Assembly: GCA_021568835.1 (NCBI GenBank)
Contig: JAKGSH010000010.1
Span: 4,526,001-4,590,000 of the forward strand
Reading direction: 5' to 3'
Origin: Streptomyces sp. Tue 6430
GTDB taxonomy: Bacteria > Actinomycetota > Actinomycetes > Streptomycetales > Streptomycetaceae
Length of the DNA stretch: 64,000 bases
The notes under the pieces were generated by a model. That model saw only the letters and a program-made list of their open reading frames with translations. It made no database searches and had not been told where the DNA came from. The first letter of the stretch is position 1. Each line of letters begins with the position of its first letter. Both the position numbers and the translations under genes were made by a program. Positions 1 through 7,818 of this stretch are shown piece by piece.

Positions 1-234
1 CGTCGCGTCCCTCATGGACCGTCGCACCCTCCCGCCCCGCCGCCGGGGATCTTCCCGTACGCCGTCCTGCCCGGCGCTCGATGCCGCGACCCGGAGCCAG
101 GGAACCCGGCCGTCGCCCGCGACGTGGCCGTACCCCACGGCGGCATCCTCACGGTCCGTGGAACGCCGGAAGGCGGAGCCCTGTTCGGGCTCCGCCTTCC
201 GGCTGCTCAGGGTCCTTCGTCCGGACCGGGCCCG
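1..234 (+). pseudogene. Possible C-terminal tail of a sensor histidine kinase, partial
   Basis: The frame beginning at base 1 is open to about position 330. Around 115-213 it reads ARDVAVPHGGILTVRGTPEG followed by GALFGLRLPAA, which resembles the end of a HATPase_c domain, where a helix leads into HGG.L.V.S.PG.G..F...LP. The expected GTGLGL glycine box just upstream is not recognisable, and no stop occurs near the normal family end, so this may be a decayed or frame-broken end. In S. coelicolor a two-component pair (SCO5403/5404, RapA1/A2) lies next to the equivalent MarR gene; that link is from memory. Low confidence. Confidence 0.25.
165..203. terminator. 17-bp perfect hairpin between convergent genes
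   Basis: GCCGGAAGGCGGAGCCC at 165-181 and its exact reverse complement at 187-203 are separated by TGTTC. It lies 33 bp past the end of the minus-strand MarR gene and at the end of the possible kinase tail, where a bidirectional terminator would sit. There is no T-tract, which is usual for Streptomyces. Confidence 0.6.
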
Positions 235-235
235 C

Positions 236-712
236 TCAGGGGCGTCCCCGCTGCTCGCGGAGGTGGTCCGCGATGGGCGTCAGGGCCTTGTCGAGTTCCG
301 TCAGGGCCTCGGGGGAGAGCAGGTCGATGAAGTGCCGGCGCACGGACGCCACATGATGGGGCGCCACCTTCCGCATCGTCTCCATGCCGTGATCGGTGAG
401 GACCGCGAACAGACCTCGGCGGTCGGACTCGCAGTTCTCACGACGCACCAGCTGGGCGTTCTCCATGCGGGTGATCTGGTGCGAGAGACGGCTCTTGGAC
501 TGCAGGGTGGCGGACGCGAGGTCACTCATCCGCATCCGCACGTCCTCCGACTCGGACAGATTCACCAGGATCTCGTAGTCGTTCATGGTCAGTCCGAACG
601 ACTGAAGATCCTTTTCGAGCTGGTACGTCAACAGCCTGTTGACCTCCAGGTGGGTGCGCCAGGCGCACTGCTCCGCTTCGGTCAGCCAGCGCGTGGCCGT
701 GTCGGTCTCCAT
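236..712 (-). CDS. MarR-family transcriptional regulator
   Basis: This 158-residue protein has the MarR fold. N-terminal dimerisation helices come first (about residues 10-45), then a winged helix around residues 55-105 containing LASATLQSKSRLSHQITRME, which is the DNA-recognition helix. The wing has the family's D-R-R signature (ENCESDRRGLFAVLT), followed by a C-terminal dimerisation helix ending near EALTELDKALTPIADHL. MarR proteins bind palindromic operators as dimers and usually release DNA on binding a small phenolic or other ligand. The start is the ATG at 712. The AIM24 operon ends just upstream in the same orientation. The target genes and ligand cannot be told from the sequence. Confidence 0.9.
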   Translation of the reverse strand: METDTATRWLTEAEQCAWRTHLEVNRLLTYQLEKDLQSFGLTMNDYEILVNLSESEDVRMRMSDLASATLQSKSRLSHQITRMENAQLVRRENCESDRRGLFAVLTDHGMETMRKVAPHHVASVRRHFIDLLSPEALTELDKALTPIADHLREQRGRP

Positions 713-804
713 AAATGAAGTCTACCTAAAATGTTGAAAGGCGAACTAGTAAGGGTGGTGTGACAGTGCGCACGCGTTCGACGTCACACTCCGCAGACTA
801 CCGC

Positions 805-1599
805 TCACAGCCCGAAGCGACGCTGGAGGTCTCCCAGCTGTCCGGGAAGGCGCGGTGCGCCTGCTTGACCTCCGAAACCCCCCGGTCCGCCGCCGCCGGG
901 CACCCCCGGCTCGGCGGGAACCGCTCCCACGGCCTGCTCGGCCATGAGCATCTCGGTGGACTGCAGCAGCACCGTGCCGGCGCCCACGAACTCGAACTGG
1001 TGCTCCTCCCCGGAAGCCCCGCCCAGGCCCGTCAGCGCACGTAGGCCGCCCATCACGCCCGTCATGTACCCGTGGTCGTAGTGGTGGCACGGGGACGGGC
1101 AGTCGGCCCAGCCGACGAGCGCCTGCGGGTCCACCCGGATCGGGGGTTCCATGAACACCACCGGGCCGTTTGACGCGGCGACGAACTTCCCGGTTCCGAT
1201 CAGCGTCAGGAAACCCGGAACGATCGACTGTTTGAGTGCGAGAGTTGGCTGAAAAGCGAGCAGATTGCCCGAGCGAATGGTCAGGTTGCCGTCTTCGAGG
1301 TCGTACGAGTTCACGTCGAAGGCCCGGTCGGCGAGGAGCATCTTGCCCGAGCCCTCCGCCACGACCCAGTCGCTCGCGTGCAGAGGCGAATGGAACGACG
1401 TGCGCACCAGGCGGTCCAGCCGGCCGTGCCCGACGCCGTTGAAGTCGATCGAGCCGTAGTAGGCGATCATCTTCCCCTTCTGCAGGAACCACTGGCTCCC
1501 CTTCAACTCCACGCAGAAGGTGTACGCGTTCACGTTGTCGTCGGCCGGCAGGGTCATGGGGTCGAAGACGGTGGGGCCGGTGCCCGGGTGGGTGGTCAC
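805..1599 (-). CDS. AIM24 family protein, third gene of a tandem triplet
   Basis: About 264 residues of the AIM24 (formerly DUF124) beta-sandwich family; yeast AIM24 is mitochondrial and the bacterial members have no settled function. The family pattern is visible: an early KGSQWFLQKGKMIAYYGSIDF strand pair, a middle GSGKMLLADRAFDVNSYDLE segment and a later L.A....L..KQSIVPGFLTLIGTGKFV section. The tail (about residues 220-264) is Gly/Pro-rich and longer than in the two upstream paralogues. The start is the GTG at 1599, overlapping the TGA of the preceding gene, with GGAGGAGAA upstream. The longer upstream reading runs inside the neighbour and is rejected. Translational coupling with the two upstream copies is likely. 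Confidence 0.85.
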   Translation of the reverse strand: MTTHPGTGPTVFDPMTLPADDNVNAYTFCVELKGSQWFLQKGKMIAYYGSIDFNGVGHGRLDRLVRTSFHSPLHASDWVVAEGSGKMLLADRAFDVNSYDLEDGNLTIRSGNLLAFQPTLALKQSIVPGFLTLIGTGKFVAASNGPVVFMEPPIRVDPQALVGWADCPSPCHHYDHGYMTGVMGGLRALTGLGGASGEEHQFEFVGAGTVLLQSTEMLMAEQAVGAVPAEPGVPGGGGPGGFGGQAGAPRLPGQLGDLQRRFGL

Positions 1600-2246
1600 A
1601 GCTTCTCCTCCGACGCCTGGACGTACACCGTGCCGCTGCCGCTCAGCTCCAGCTGGAACGCCTCCCCGGAACCGCGGCCCACCATGTCCCGCCAACCGAG
1701 GGCGGTCGACAGCTTGTTGCGTACGTCGCCGTGGTGGGCGACGTAGGCCTGCGGGTCGACGTGGACCGGGCGCTGGGGGGTGATGGGCACCTCGAAGACG
1801 CCGCCGTGGGCCATCACGGCGACCGAGCCGTGGCCCGCCAGCGTCGTGGTGAACAGGCCCTGGCCGCTGATCTGGCCGCGGACCATGCCCATCACGCCGC
1901 CCTGGGAGCCCATGAACATGGTGCCCTGCTGCAGGGTGCCCTCGAAGGCGAGGAGGCGGTCCGCCTCGACGTAGAGCGTCTCCCCGGTGAGGTTGACGAC
2001 CTGGACGTGGTGGCCGCCGTGCCCGAACAGGACCGTGCCGCTGCCCTCGACGGACATCAGGGGCGTGTCCTCGTTCGCCAGGCGGCGACCGATCATCGAC
2101 ATCACACCGCCCTGACCGCCCTGCATGTTCGGGGTGAAGGACACCTCGCCCTTGTAGGCGAGCATCGCGCCGCGCTGACTGAACAGGCGCCGGCCGGGCA
2201 CCACGGTCGCCTCGACCATCTTGGAGTTGATCTCGCGGAAGGACAT
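1596..2246 (-). CDS. AIM24 family protein, second gene of a tandem triplet
   Basis: 216 residues, AIM24/DUF124 family. It begins MSFREINSKMVEATVVPGRR and continues with the typical LFSQRGAMLAYKGEVSFTP core. Glycine-rich turns (GGQGGVMSMIGRRL), a central VEGSGTVLFGHGGHHVQVVN strand region and a repeated half with LAGHGSVAVMAHGGVFEVPI suggest the internal pseudo-duplication of the family fold. The ATG at 2246 follows the upstream gene's stop by one base, and the stop overlaps the next gene's GTG. No signal peptide or membrane segment is seen, so it is probably cytoplasmic or peripheral. Function unknown. Confidence 0.87.
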   Translation of the reverse strand: MSFREINSKMVEATVVPGRRLFSQRGAMLAYKGEVSFTPNMQGGQGGVMSMIGRRLANEDTPLMSVEGSGTVLFGHGGHHVQVVNLTGETLYVEADRLLAFEGTLQQGTMFMGSQGGVMGMVRGQISGQGLFTTTLAGHGSVAVMAHGGVFEVPITPQRPVHVDPQAYVAHHGDVRNKLSTALGWRDMVGRGSGEAFQLELSGSGTVYVQASEEKL

Positions 2247-2247
2247 G

Positions 2248-2880
2248 TCACACGTCCCCCGCGATCGTGTTCCGCTCGCTGGGCTGGACGTACACCAGGC
2301 CGTCCCCCTCGAAGCGGATCTGGAAGGCCTCGCCGCCGCCCTCGCCCATCAGGGTGCGGAACGTCACACCGGACTGGAAGGACTGCCGGACATCGCCCTG
2401 GTGGGCGACGTACGCCCCCGGGTCCACGGTCAGCGGGAACTGCGGGCTCACCCGGAGCACCACCGCCGGACCGTCCGAGGTGATCGCCGCCAGGCCGTGC
2501 CCCTCGACGGTCGTCGTGAACAGCCCGTTGCCCTGCGAGGCGCCGCGCAGGCCGGTGAAGGACGTGCCCGTCCGCAGCCCCGCGTCCGTCGCGAGCAGAT
2601 TGCTCGACTCCACGTACAGCTTGTCCCCCTGGAGACTCACGAGGCTGATCTCGGAGGCACGGTCCGCGAACCAGCAGGTCCCCTGCCCCCGCACCTCCAT
2701 CACGGTCATCTGCTCGCCGGTGAGTCGCCGGGTCACCATCCCCCGCAGCCCCTCACCGCCGCCGCTCATCTTCTTGAAGGCCATCTGCCCGTCGTACGCG
2801 ACCATCGAGCCGTTCTTCGCCTTGACGGCGTCCCCGGTCATGTCGACGGCGAGCACCTTGCTGCCTTGGAGTCGAAACAT
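2248..2880 (-). CDS. AIM24 family protein, first gene of a tandem triplet
   Basis: 210 residues starting MFRLQGSKVLAVDMTGDAVK, then KNGSMVAYDGQMAFKKM, the AIM24/DUF124 signature. It has the same two-half layout as its neighbours: RGQGTCWFADRASEISLVSL in the middle and VEGHGLAAITSDGPAVVLRV in the second half. The ATG at 2880 is preferred. A GTG two codons earlier (2886) is possible, and the longer open frame further upstream has poor coding character. This is the first gene of a three-gene cluster in which all junctions overlap or touch, so the three paralogues should be made together and may form hetero-oligomers (inference). Function unknown. Confidence 0.87.
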   Translation of the reverse strand: MFRLQGSKVLAVDMTGDAVKAKNGSMVAYDGQMAFKKMSGGGEGLRGMVTRRLTGEQMTVMEVRGQGTCWFADRASEISLVSLQGDKLYVESSNLLATDAGLRTGTSFTGLRGASQGNGLFTTTVEGHGLAAITSDGPAVVLRVSPQFPLTVDPGAYVAHQGDVRQSFQSGVTFRTLMGEGGGEAFQIRFEGDGLVYVQPSERNTIAGDV

Positions 2881-3132
2881 CGCCACGCTGCGAAGGTAGC
2901 CCCTGGGGCGCCGTGCCGACAGGGCCTCCGGGTGGAGATCGTCCCCGAATGGCCCCTTAGGGGAAGCCCGTCGTGATCCGCCGGGCACGGGCCCCGGGGC
3001 CGCCGGCCGCGACCGGGCGCCGCCGCACCCCGCCCGGCTCTCCGCCGCGCTCGTTTGCCACAATGGACGAACGCTTGTGCGCGCGTTCACAAACGACCCG
3101 ATCAGCACCGCATCTCCCACCGAAGGTGACCC

Positions 3133-3480
3133 GTGGACCTCAAGACAGCCTCCGCCCTCCGCCGACTCCGCCTGGTCTCCGCGCCCGAGGCGGTCTCGTT
3201 CCTGGTACTGCTCGTCTGCTCGGTGCTCAAGCGCACCACGGACTTCAACGCGGTGCCGGTGATGGGTTCGGTCCACGCTTTCCTGTTCGTGCTGTACGGG
3301 ATCTTCTGGGTGGTCGCCTGGTACCGCGCCAAGTGGCCCCTGCGCACCGCCGCCCTCTACTTCGTCCTCTCGGTCCTGCCGGCCGGCGGCTTCTTCGCCG
3401 AGCGCAGGCTCCGCCGTGAGTCCGAGGACGCGGTCATCGCCTCCCGCGCCCGGCGCGAGGGCGTGGTGGAGGCGTCGTGA
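3133..3480 (+). CDS. DUF3817 integral membrane protein
   Basis: 115 residues with three hydrophobic segments (about 18-33, 48-63 and 70-90) and the DUF3817 pattern: an amphipathic start, GSVHAFLFVLYGIFWVVAW, a short basic loop, then a third membrane helix ending in PAGGFFAERRLRRE and a charged cytoplasmic tail. The start is the GTG at 3133. The stop overlaps the GTG of the thiamine-binding gene (GTGA), so the two are translated together. A second DUF3817 gene lies at 7414-7755. The family is common in actinobacteria and its role is unknown. Confidence 0.85.
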   Translation: MDLKTASALRRLRLVSAPEAVSFLVLLVCSVLKRTTDFNAVPVMGSVHAFLFVLYGIFWVVAWYRAKWPLRTAALYFVLSVLPAGGFFAERRLRRESEDAVIASRARREGVVEAS

Positions 3481-3779
3481 TCGTCGCCTTCTCCGTCACC
3501 CCGCTCGGCGTCGGCGAGGACGTCGGGGAGTACGTCGCCGACGCCGTCCGGGTGGTCCGCGAGTCCGGCCTGCCGAACCGCACCGACGCCATGTTCACGT
3601 CCGTCGAGGGTGAGTGGGACGAGGTCATGGACGTCGTCAGGCGGGCCGTCGCCGCGGTCGAGGCACGGGCGCCGCGCGTCTCCCTGGTCCTCAAGGCCGA
3701 CGTCCGCCCCGGCGTGACGGACGGCCTGACCTCGAAGGTGGAGACCGTCGAGCGGCATCTCGCCCCACGGGGGGAGTAG
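3477..3779 (+). CDS. MTH1187-family thiamine-binding protein
   Basis: 100 residues matching the small ferredoxin-like MTH1187/YkoF-type family that binds thiamine or related hydroxymethylpyrimidine compounds. Visible features are MIVAFSVTPLGVGEDVGEYV, the conserved region SGLPNRTDAMFTSVEGEWDE, and the end strand PRVSLVLKADVRPG, followed by a helix with VETVERHL. The length is normal for the family. The GTG start overlaps the stop of the DUF3817 gene. Some members carry or store thiamine for ABC transporters; no such transporter is near, so its partner here is unknown. Confidence 0.85.
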   Translation: MIVAFSVTPLGVGEDVGEYVADAVRVVRESGLPNRTDAMFTSVEGEWDEVMDVVRRAVAAVEARAPRVSLVLKADVRPGVTDGLTSKVETVERHLAPRGE

Positions 3780-3784
3780 CGGGA

Positions 3785-3804
3785 GCCGGCCCGCCTGGGC
3801 CGGC
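3785..3804. terminator. Short hairpin between convergent genes
   Basis: GCCGGCCC and GGGCCGGC flank a GCCT loop in the 26-bp gap between the thiamine-binding gene and the convergent TetR gene. It is a probable bidirectional terminator, short but fully paired. Confidence 0.5.
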
Positions 3805-3805
3805 C

Positions 3806-4477
3806 TCACCGCTTGCCCGACGCCCGCCGCAGATACTGCCGCACCGCCCGCTGGGCCACCGGCCCCAGTTCCTCCAGCGCGCCCACCAGCAGGCCGAGCT
3901 GCTCCAGCGCGTCCAGCGCCGACGCGGCGCCCGCGCCGTCGGCCCCCTCGTACAGCTCGATGCCGACGAACGAGGCGGCGACCGCGCGGGCCAGCCCGGC
4001 CGGGTCCGTGAACTCGCGGAACGGGGTTCCCGCGAGCACCCGCTCCAGCACCTTCTCGATCTCCACGATCCACAGGTCGAGGCCCGCCGCCGTGGCCGGG
4101 CCGAGCGTGGCGTGGGTCTGCGCGCCGGCCAGCAGCTGGCCGAGCAGCATCACCTGGCCGCCCGCCCGTTCCCGCTCGTGGATCTCCCGTCCGAGGGCGA
4201 GCAGTTCGGCCAGCGAGCCGACCGCCGCGAAGCGGTCCCGGTAACGCGACACCGACCGCTCCGCGCCGTACCGGCAGGCCGCCGCGAGCAGTTCGTCCAC
4301 CGAGCCGAAGTGGTAGAAGACCAGGGCCTGGTTGACGCCCGCGGCCGCCGCGACCGTACGGGCCGACGTCTTCGCGATGCCCTGCTCGGTGAGCGTGCGC
4401 AGCGTCCCGTCCAGCAGCTTCGTCTTCGTCTCCAGGGACCTGGCCGTCTCCGGGGACCTGGCCGTCTCCGGGGTCAC
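3806..4477 (-). CDS. TetR-family transcriptional regulator
   Basis: 223 residues. The HTH lies near residues 20-65: LDGTLRTLTEQGIAKTSART then VAAAAGVNQALVFYHFGSVDELL, a textbook TetR recognition region. The C-terminal ligand domain is variable. It is the last gene of an operon behind an SRPBCC gene and a DUF4166 gene, with ATGA overlaps at each junction, and two palindromes of the usual TetR-site form (5929-5986) lie upstream of the first gene. Autoregulation of the whole operon is therefore the simplest reading (inference). The N-terminus carries a small repeat (TARSPETARS, then LETKTK) encoded by a short DNA duplication, which may differ between strains. Confidence 0.9.
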   Translation of the reverse strand: MTPETARSPETARSLETKTKLLDGTLRTLTEQGIAKTSARTVAAAAGVNQALVFYHFGSVDELLAAACRYGAERSVSRYRDRFAAVGSLAELLALGREIHERERAGGQVMLLGQLLAGAQTHATLGPATAAGLDLWIVEIEKVLERVLAGTPFREFTDPAGLARAVAASFVGIELYEGADGAGAASALDALEQLGLLVGALEELGPVAQRAVRQYLRRASGKR

Positions 4478-5154
4478 GCGCGGGCCTCCTCGCGCACCGG
4501 CCGCAGCCCCGGCCGCACGCCGTGGTCGCGGACGTCCGCGTACGCGGCGGTGAAGGAGCCCTCGTACCCGAACAGCGGGCCGGCGTACCGGTTCACCACC
4601 CGCACGCTGATCCGGAACCGGCCCGCGGTGTCGTCGTACGACTCCCGCACCTCCGCCCTCGCCCCGATCAGTTCCGGCACGCGCGCGTCGACCAGGCCCT
4701 CCCGGAACCGGTGGGCGCCCGAGCGGATCAGCAGGGAGCCGTCCGGCTCGGCGTGGAAGTACAGGTCGGTGGCGAGGTGCTGGTGGGTGCCCAGGTAGTC
4801 GAGGACGCGGTCGCCCCTCGGGCCGAGCACCATCTGGGCGTCGAACCGGCGGGGCCGGCCGGGCAGGTCGAAGGTACGCACGAAGCTCACCGTCTCACGG
4901 CCGAAGGAGTCGGTGTACGGCACGTTCTCGATGACGAACGGCACCGCGCGCCCCGCGCGTGGGACGAGGATGTTGCGGGTGCCGCCCAGTGCCAGGAACG
5001 GTTTCACGAACGCCCCGCCGTGCCAGATGCGGTCCATCACGCCCCGGCCCGTGCAGGCCTGCCCGCTCACCAGCCCCACCGAGAAGCGGCGTTGCAGCTG
5101 CGGGTGCAGACGGTCGAAGCCGGCCCCCATCGCCGTGCGGAAGATCGAGGTCAT
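4474..5154 (-). CDS. DUF4166 domain protein
   Basis: 226 residues covering a DUF4166 domain almost end to end: LHPQLQRRFSVG, then the conserved GRGVMDRIWHGG, FVIENVPYTDSFGRETVSFVR, the core DYLGTHQHLATDLYF, and the end RYAGPLFGYEGSFTAAY. In other bacteria this domain is often fused behind a saccharopine-dehydrogenase-like or epimerase module; here it stands alone. The start is the ATG at 5154, which overlaps the stop of the upstream SRPBCC gene; a longer upstream reading lies inside that gene. The partner genes suggest a lipid- or small-molecule-handling role, but the substrate is unknown. Confidence 0.85.
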   Translation of the reverse strand: MTSIFRTAMGAGFDRLHPQLQRRFSVGLVSGQACTGRGVMDRIWHGGAFVKPFLALGGTRNILVPRAGRAVPFVIENVPYTDSFGRETVSFVRTFDLPGRPRRFDAQMVLGPRGDRVLDYLGTHQHLATDLYFHAEPDGSLLIRSGAHRFREGLVDARVPELIGARAEVRESYDDTAGRFRISVRVVNRYAGPLFGYEGSFTAAYADVRDHGVRPGLRPVREEARA

Positions 5155-5902
5155 CGCGGCCCCTCCAGGGTGCGCAGGAGGCGGGGCGCACGCGCGCGTG
5201 CCGCCGGGGTGCGCAGGCAGCGGCGGGCGGCCGGGGTGCGGGCGAGGGGCGGGGTGAACAGGGCGAGGCAGACCACGACGCTCAGCAGCAGGGGGAGCAG
5301 GTACGCCGTCGACGTGGCGAACGGCCCCAGGAGGCGCAGGAAGGACTCCCGGCCGAGGCCCGCGCAGGCGGCGGTGACGACGAGGGCGCGGACGGCCAGC
5401 TCCGCGAGCCAGTTGCGCAGGGCGCGCTCCGGTGTGACGCCCCGCTCCAGCCACAGCCGCAGCCGGTCGAAGGACCACGCCGTCGCCCAGCCCATCAGCG
5501 GGCGGAACACCAGCCGGTCGGCGAGCGCGCCGAAGGCACCCCACCGGGGGCGGTAGTCGTAGCCGGTGAGGAAGCGGACGCCGTCGCCGTCGGGGATGTA
5601 ACGCCAGTAGCCGCTGCCCTCGGCGAGCGGTGAGAGCGGGTGCGGGAGGCGAAGCGCAGGGCGGAGGTGCGGGTGCCGTCCGGGCGCTCGCGTTCCCCCG
5701 CCGACACGCCCGTGCCCGCGACGGTCAGGAACGGCAGCACGCGCGTGGCGTACCGGAACCGCTGCGGCTCGCCCTCCACGCGCGGGAGGTGGGTGATCTC
5801 GGTGAAGCGCAGGTCCCAGCGCTGGTGCAGCGCCGGGTCCTGGGTGCGTGTCCACAGGTCGTCCAGATCGGCGCGGATGCGCGCCTCGACGTAGAGCCCC
5901 AT
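5151..5902 (-). CDS. SRPBCC-type membrane protein, apparent frameshift
   Basis: The start is the ATG at 5902 (MGLYVEARIRADLDDLWTRT), with GGGGGA upstream. The first part (about residues 1-85) is an SRPBCC/START-like domain: WDLRFTEITHLPRVEGEPQR and strands to ALRFAS. The frame then breaks near 5644-5646 and resumes as HPLSPLAEGSGYWRYIPDGD, which is the continuation of the same domain. Adding one C to the CTCCCGCAC run gives a 250-residue protein. The C-terminal half has two or three membrane helices (AELAVRALVVTAACAG and YLLPLLLSVVVCLALF). The stop overlaps the DUF4166 gene. The break is more likely a sequence error than decay, since the coding pattern continues on both sides. Confidence 0.75.
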
Positions 5903-5928
5903 GTCAATCCCCCGGATCTGACCGGTGT

Positions 5929-5986
5929 TTGAGCGTTCGCTCAACACTTCGGGGGTGAAAGTACACGAGTTTGAGCAGTCGCTCAA
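5929..5986. promoter_or_regulatory. Twin TetR-type operators TTGAGCN4GCTCAA
   Basis: TTGAGCGTTCGCTCAA at 5929-5944 and TTGAGCAGTCGCTCAA at 5971-5986 share six-base arms around a four-base centre. Their starts are 42 bp apart, about four helical turns, so two dimers would bind the same DNA face. They lie directly upstream of the SRPBCC-DUF4166-TetR operon, whose TetR is the likely ligand. Confidence 0.7.
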
Positions 5987-6059
5987 TCAGGGGGGCGGTG
6001 GAAGGGATCACGGCTCTCGGCGGGCGGTCGGCCTCCCCGGGGATCGAGCACGTACTGCC

Positions 6060-6160
6060 CGGGCACGGCGCGGACCCGACGCGACCGGACCCGACGCGGC
6101 GCGGCGCGCCCCTGCACGGCCCGACGCGGCCCGACGCAGCCCTGCACGGCCCGATGGACC
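6060..6160. repeat. GC-rich imperfect short repeats
   Basis: A 100-bp stretch built from imperfect units such as CCGACGCGGC and CCCTGCACGGCCCGA (the second unit twice, near 6110 and 6140). It lies in the divergent region between the SRPBCC operon and the MarR gene. No coding or hairpin role is evident, and slippage is a likely origin. Confidence 0.5.
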
Positions 6161-6213
6161 GAAGTCCGAGACGGAGCTGACCACGATATGACCGACGGGT
6201 AGGGTCTGGTGCC

Positions 6214-6723
6214 GTGCCGAAGCCGTCCAGCCTTTCCTTCGACCCCATCGCCCGCGCCGACGAGCTCTGGAAGCGGCGCTGGGGAAACGTGCCGTCCATG
6301 GCCGCGATCACCTCGATCATGCGCGCCCACCAGATCCTCCTCGCCGAGGTCGACGCGGTGGTCAAGCCGTACGGGCTGACCTTCGCGCGCTACGAGGCCC
6401 TGGTGCTGCTCACCTTCTCCAAGGAGGGGGAGCTGGCGATGTCGAAGATCGGCGAACGGCTCCAGGTGCACCCCACCTCCGTGACGAACACCGTCGACCG
6501 CCTGGTGAGGTCCGGCCTCGTCGCCAAGCGCCCCAACCCCAACGACGGCCGCGGCACCCTCGCCACCATCACCGACAAGGGCCGCGAGGTCGTCGAGGCG
6601 GCCACCCGCGACCTGATGGCCATGGACTTCGGCCTCGGCGTGTACGACGCCGAGGAGTGCGGGGAGATCTTCGCGATGCTGCGCCCCCTGCGGGTGGCGG
6701 CCCACGACTTCGACGAGGACTGA
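6214..6723 (+). CDS. MarR-family transcriptional regulator
   Basis: 169 residues. MarR winged helix at about residues 55-125: YEALVLLTFSKEGELAMSKI, then the recognition segment RLQVHPTSVTNTVDRLVRSG and the wing with PNDGRGTLATIT. The N-terminus WKRRWGNVPSMAAITSIMRA is the dimerisation helix typical of a group of Streptomyces MarR proteins close to acyl-CoA mutase genes. The GTG start at 6214 is preceded by a weak GGGTAGGG site. Divergent from the SRPBCC operon. The target is unknown; the isobutyryl-CoA mutase gene 1.1 kb downstream is one candidate. Confidence 0.88.
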   Translation: MPKPSSLSFDPIARADELWKRRWGNVPSMAAITSIMRAHQILLAEVDAVVKPYGLTFARYEALVLLTFSKEGELAMSKIGERLQVHPTSVTNTVDRLVRSGLVAKRPNPNDGRGTLATITDKGREVVEAATRDLMAMDFGLGVYDAEECGEIFAMLRPLRVAAHDFDED

Positions 6724-6896
6724 GGACACCGGGACGCCCGGCCGTCAAGGAACGGACCCGGGACTACCTCTTGCCGGTGGTTGGCCGCCGGGTGACTCGC
6801 GTAGACCGGATGGACCGGACATTTCCGCTGCCATCCTGTCGGCCTACACCGTTCGGACGCCGAGAGTCCGGCTTCGCCGGCAGCGAGGAAACTGTC

Positions 6897-7376
6897 TTGT
6901 TCACTCTTCGGAAATGGGTGCGCGGCGCCCTGCCCGCCGCGAGCGCGGTGGTTCTCGTCGCCGCCGTGACGCTGGGGGCGCCGGGGGCGGCCCACGCCAG
7001 TGCCACGGGGTCCAGCCCCATCGGTACCTTCGACTACGACGTGCGCGGGATGGGCGTGCGAGTGCCGACCGGCTGCTTCCTGACCCACACGATCAAGGGC
7101 TCGGGCAAACGCATCACGAGAGAGTTCGCGGGAGTCGACTGCGCGGGGCTCGCGGCCACCTTCTCCAAGTTCTGCAACTGGAGGATCGACTTCTCCTACG
7201 CCGACACCGACAACAAGTCGTACCGGACCTCGCGCGGGTCCACCCACCCGGAGTGCAAGGGCGCGCCGCTGCGGCACGCCCGGCCGCAAACGCTGCCCGC
7301 CTACGGCAAGGCGTGCGCCAAGTTCTTCGTGAACGGCAAGCTCCGCGCCGTGCAGTGCCACTTCGTCACGAGGTGA
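6897..7376 (+). CDS. Small secreted protein of unknown function
   Basis: About 159 residues. The start is taken as TTG at 6897 because GAGGAA lies six bases upstream. The N-terminus (FTLRKWVRGALPAASAVVLV then AAVTLGAPGAAHAS) is a Sec signal peptide with cleavage likely after AHA. The mature part has five or more cysteines (PTGCFLTH, GVDCAGL, KFCNWR, PECKGA, KACAKF, VQCHF), suggesting two or three disulphides in a small extracellular fold. No enzyme motif was recognised. The GTG at 6918 is a less likely start because it would shorten the charged n-region. Convergent with the DUF3817 gene. Confidence 0.7.
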   Translation: MFTLRKWVRGALPAASAVVLVAAVTLGAPGAAHASATGSSPIGTFDYDVRGMGVRVPTGCFLTHTIKGSGKRITREFAGVDCAGLAATFSKFCNWRIDFSYADTDNKSYRTSRGSTHPECKGAPLRHARPQTLPAYGKACAKFFVNGKLRAVQCHFVTR

Positions 7377-7413
7377 GAGCCGCTTCCGCGGCCGGCTCCC
7401 GGCGCTTCGGGGG

Positions 7414-7755
7414 TCAGGCCGCGGCGGGCGTGGGGGTGGTGTCCTTCTGGATCAGGGGTTCGACCTCCCGGGTCACCCGACGCTCCACGAAGAAGGCCGC
7501 GGTCGGGACCGTGCCGGCCAGGAGGACCCACAGGAGGCGCCCGACCGGCATCTTGGCCTTGTTGCCGAGATCGAAGGCGAAGACGAGGTAGAGCACGTAC
7601 AGCCAGCCGTGGGCGATGCCGACCCCGGTGACGAAGGCGTCGAACCCGTCCAGGTTCAGCAGGCGCTTCCCGATCACGCCCACCGTCAGCATGATCAGCA
7701 GGACGGCGGTGACGTAGGCCATCACCCGGTACCGGGTCAGGACGTTCTTCTTCAT
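7414..7755 (-). CDS. DUF3817 integral membrane protein
   Basis: 113 residues, the second DUF3817 protein of the window. Three membrane helices: VMAYVTAVLLIMLTVGVIG, GIAHGWLYVLYLVFAFDL and LLWVLLAGTVPTAAFFVERR. The family pattern GIAHGWLYVLY and the end FFVERRVTREVE are clear. It is longer-tailed than most (LIQKDTTPTPAAA). The start is the ATG at 7755. It sits back to back with the mutase gene, sharing a roughly 95-bp region that contains a perfect palindrome at 7819-7842, so both may be under one regulator (inference). Confidence 0.87.
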   Translation of the reverse strand: MKKNVLTRYRVMAYVTAVLLIMLTVGVIGKRLLNLDGFDAFVTGVGIAHGWLYVLYLVFAFDLGNKAKMPVGRLLWVLLAGTVPTAAFFVERRVTREVEPLIQKDTTPTPAAA

Positions 7756-7818
7756 GGCGTCGAGCGTAACGGGTGCTCCCGGACGCCCCGCGCACGCGTC
7801 CCGGCCTGCACCACTATC

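Noticed and set aside
6060..6160. CRISPR-like short repeats
   Set aside because: Units are imperfect, abut without unique spacers and have no cas genes nearby.
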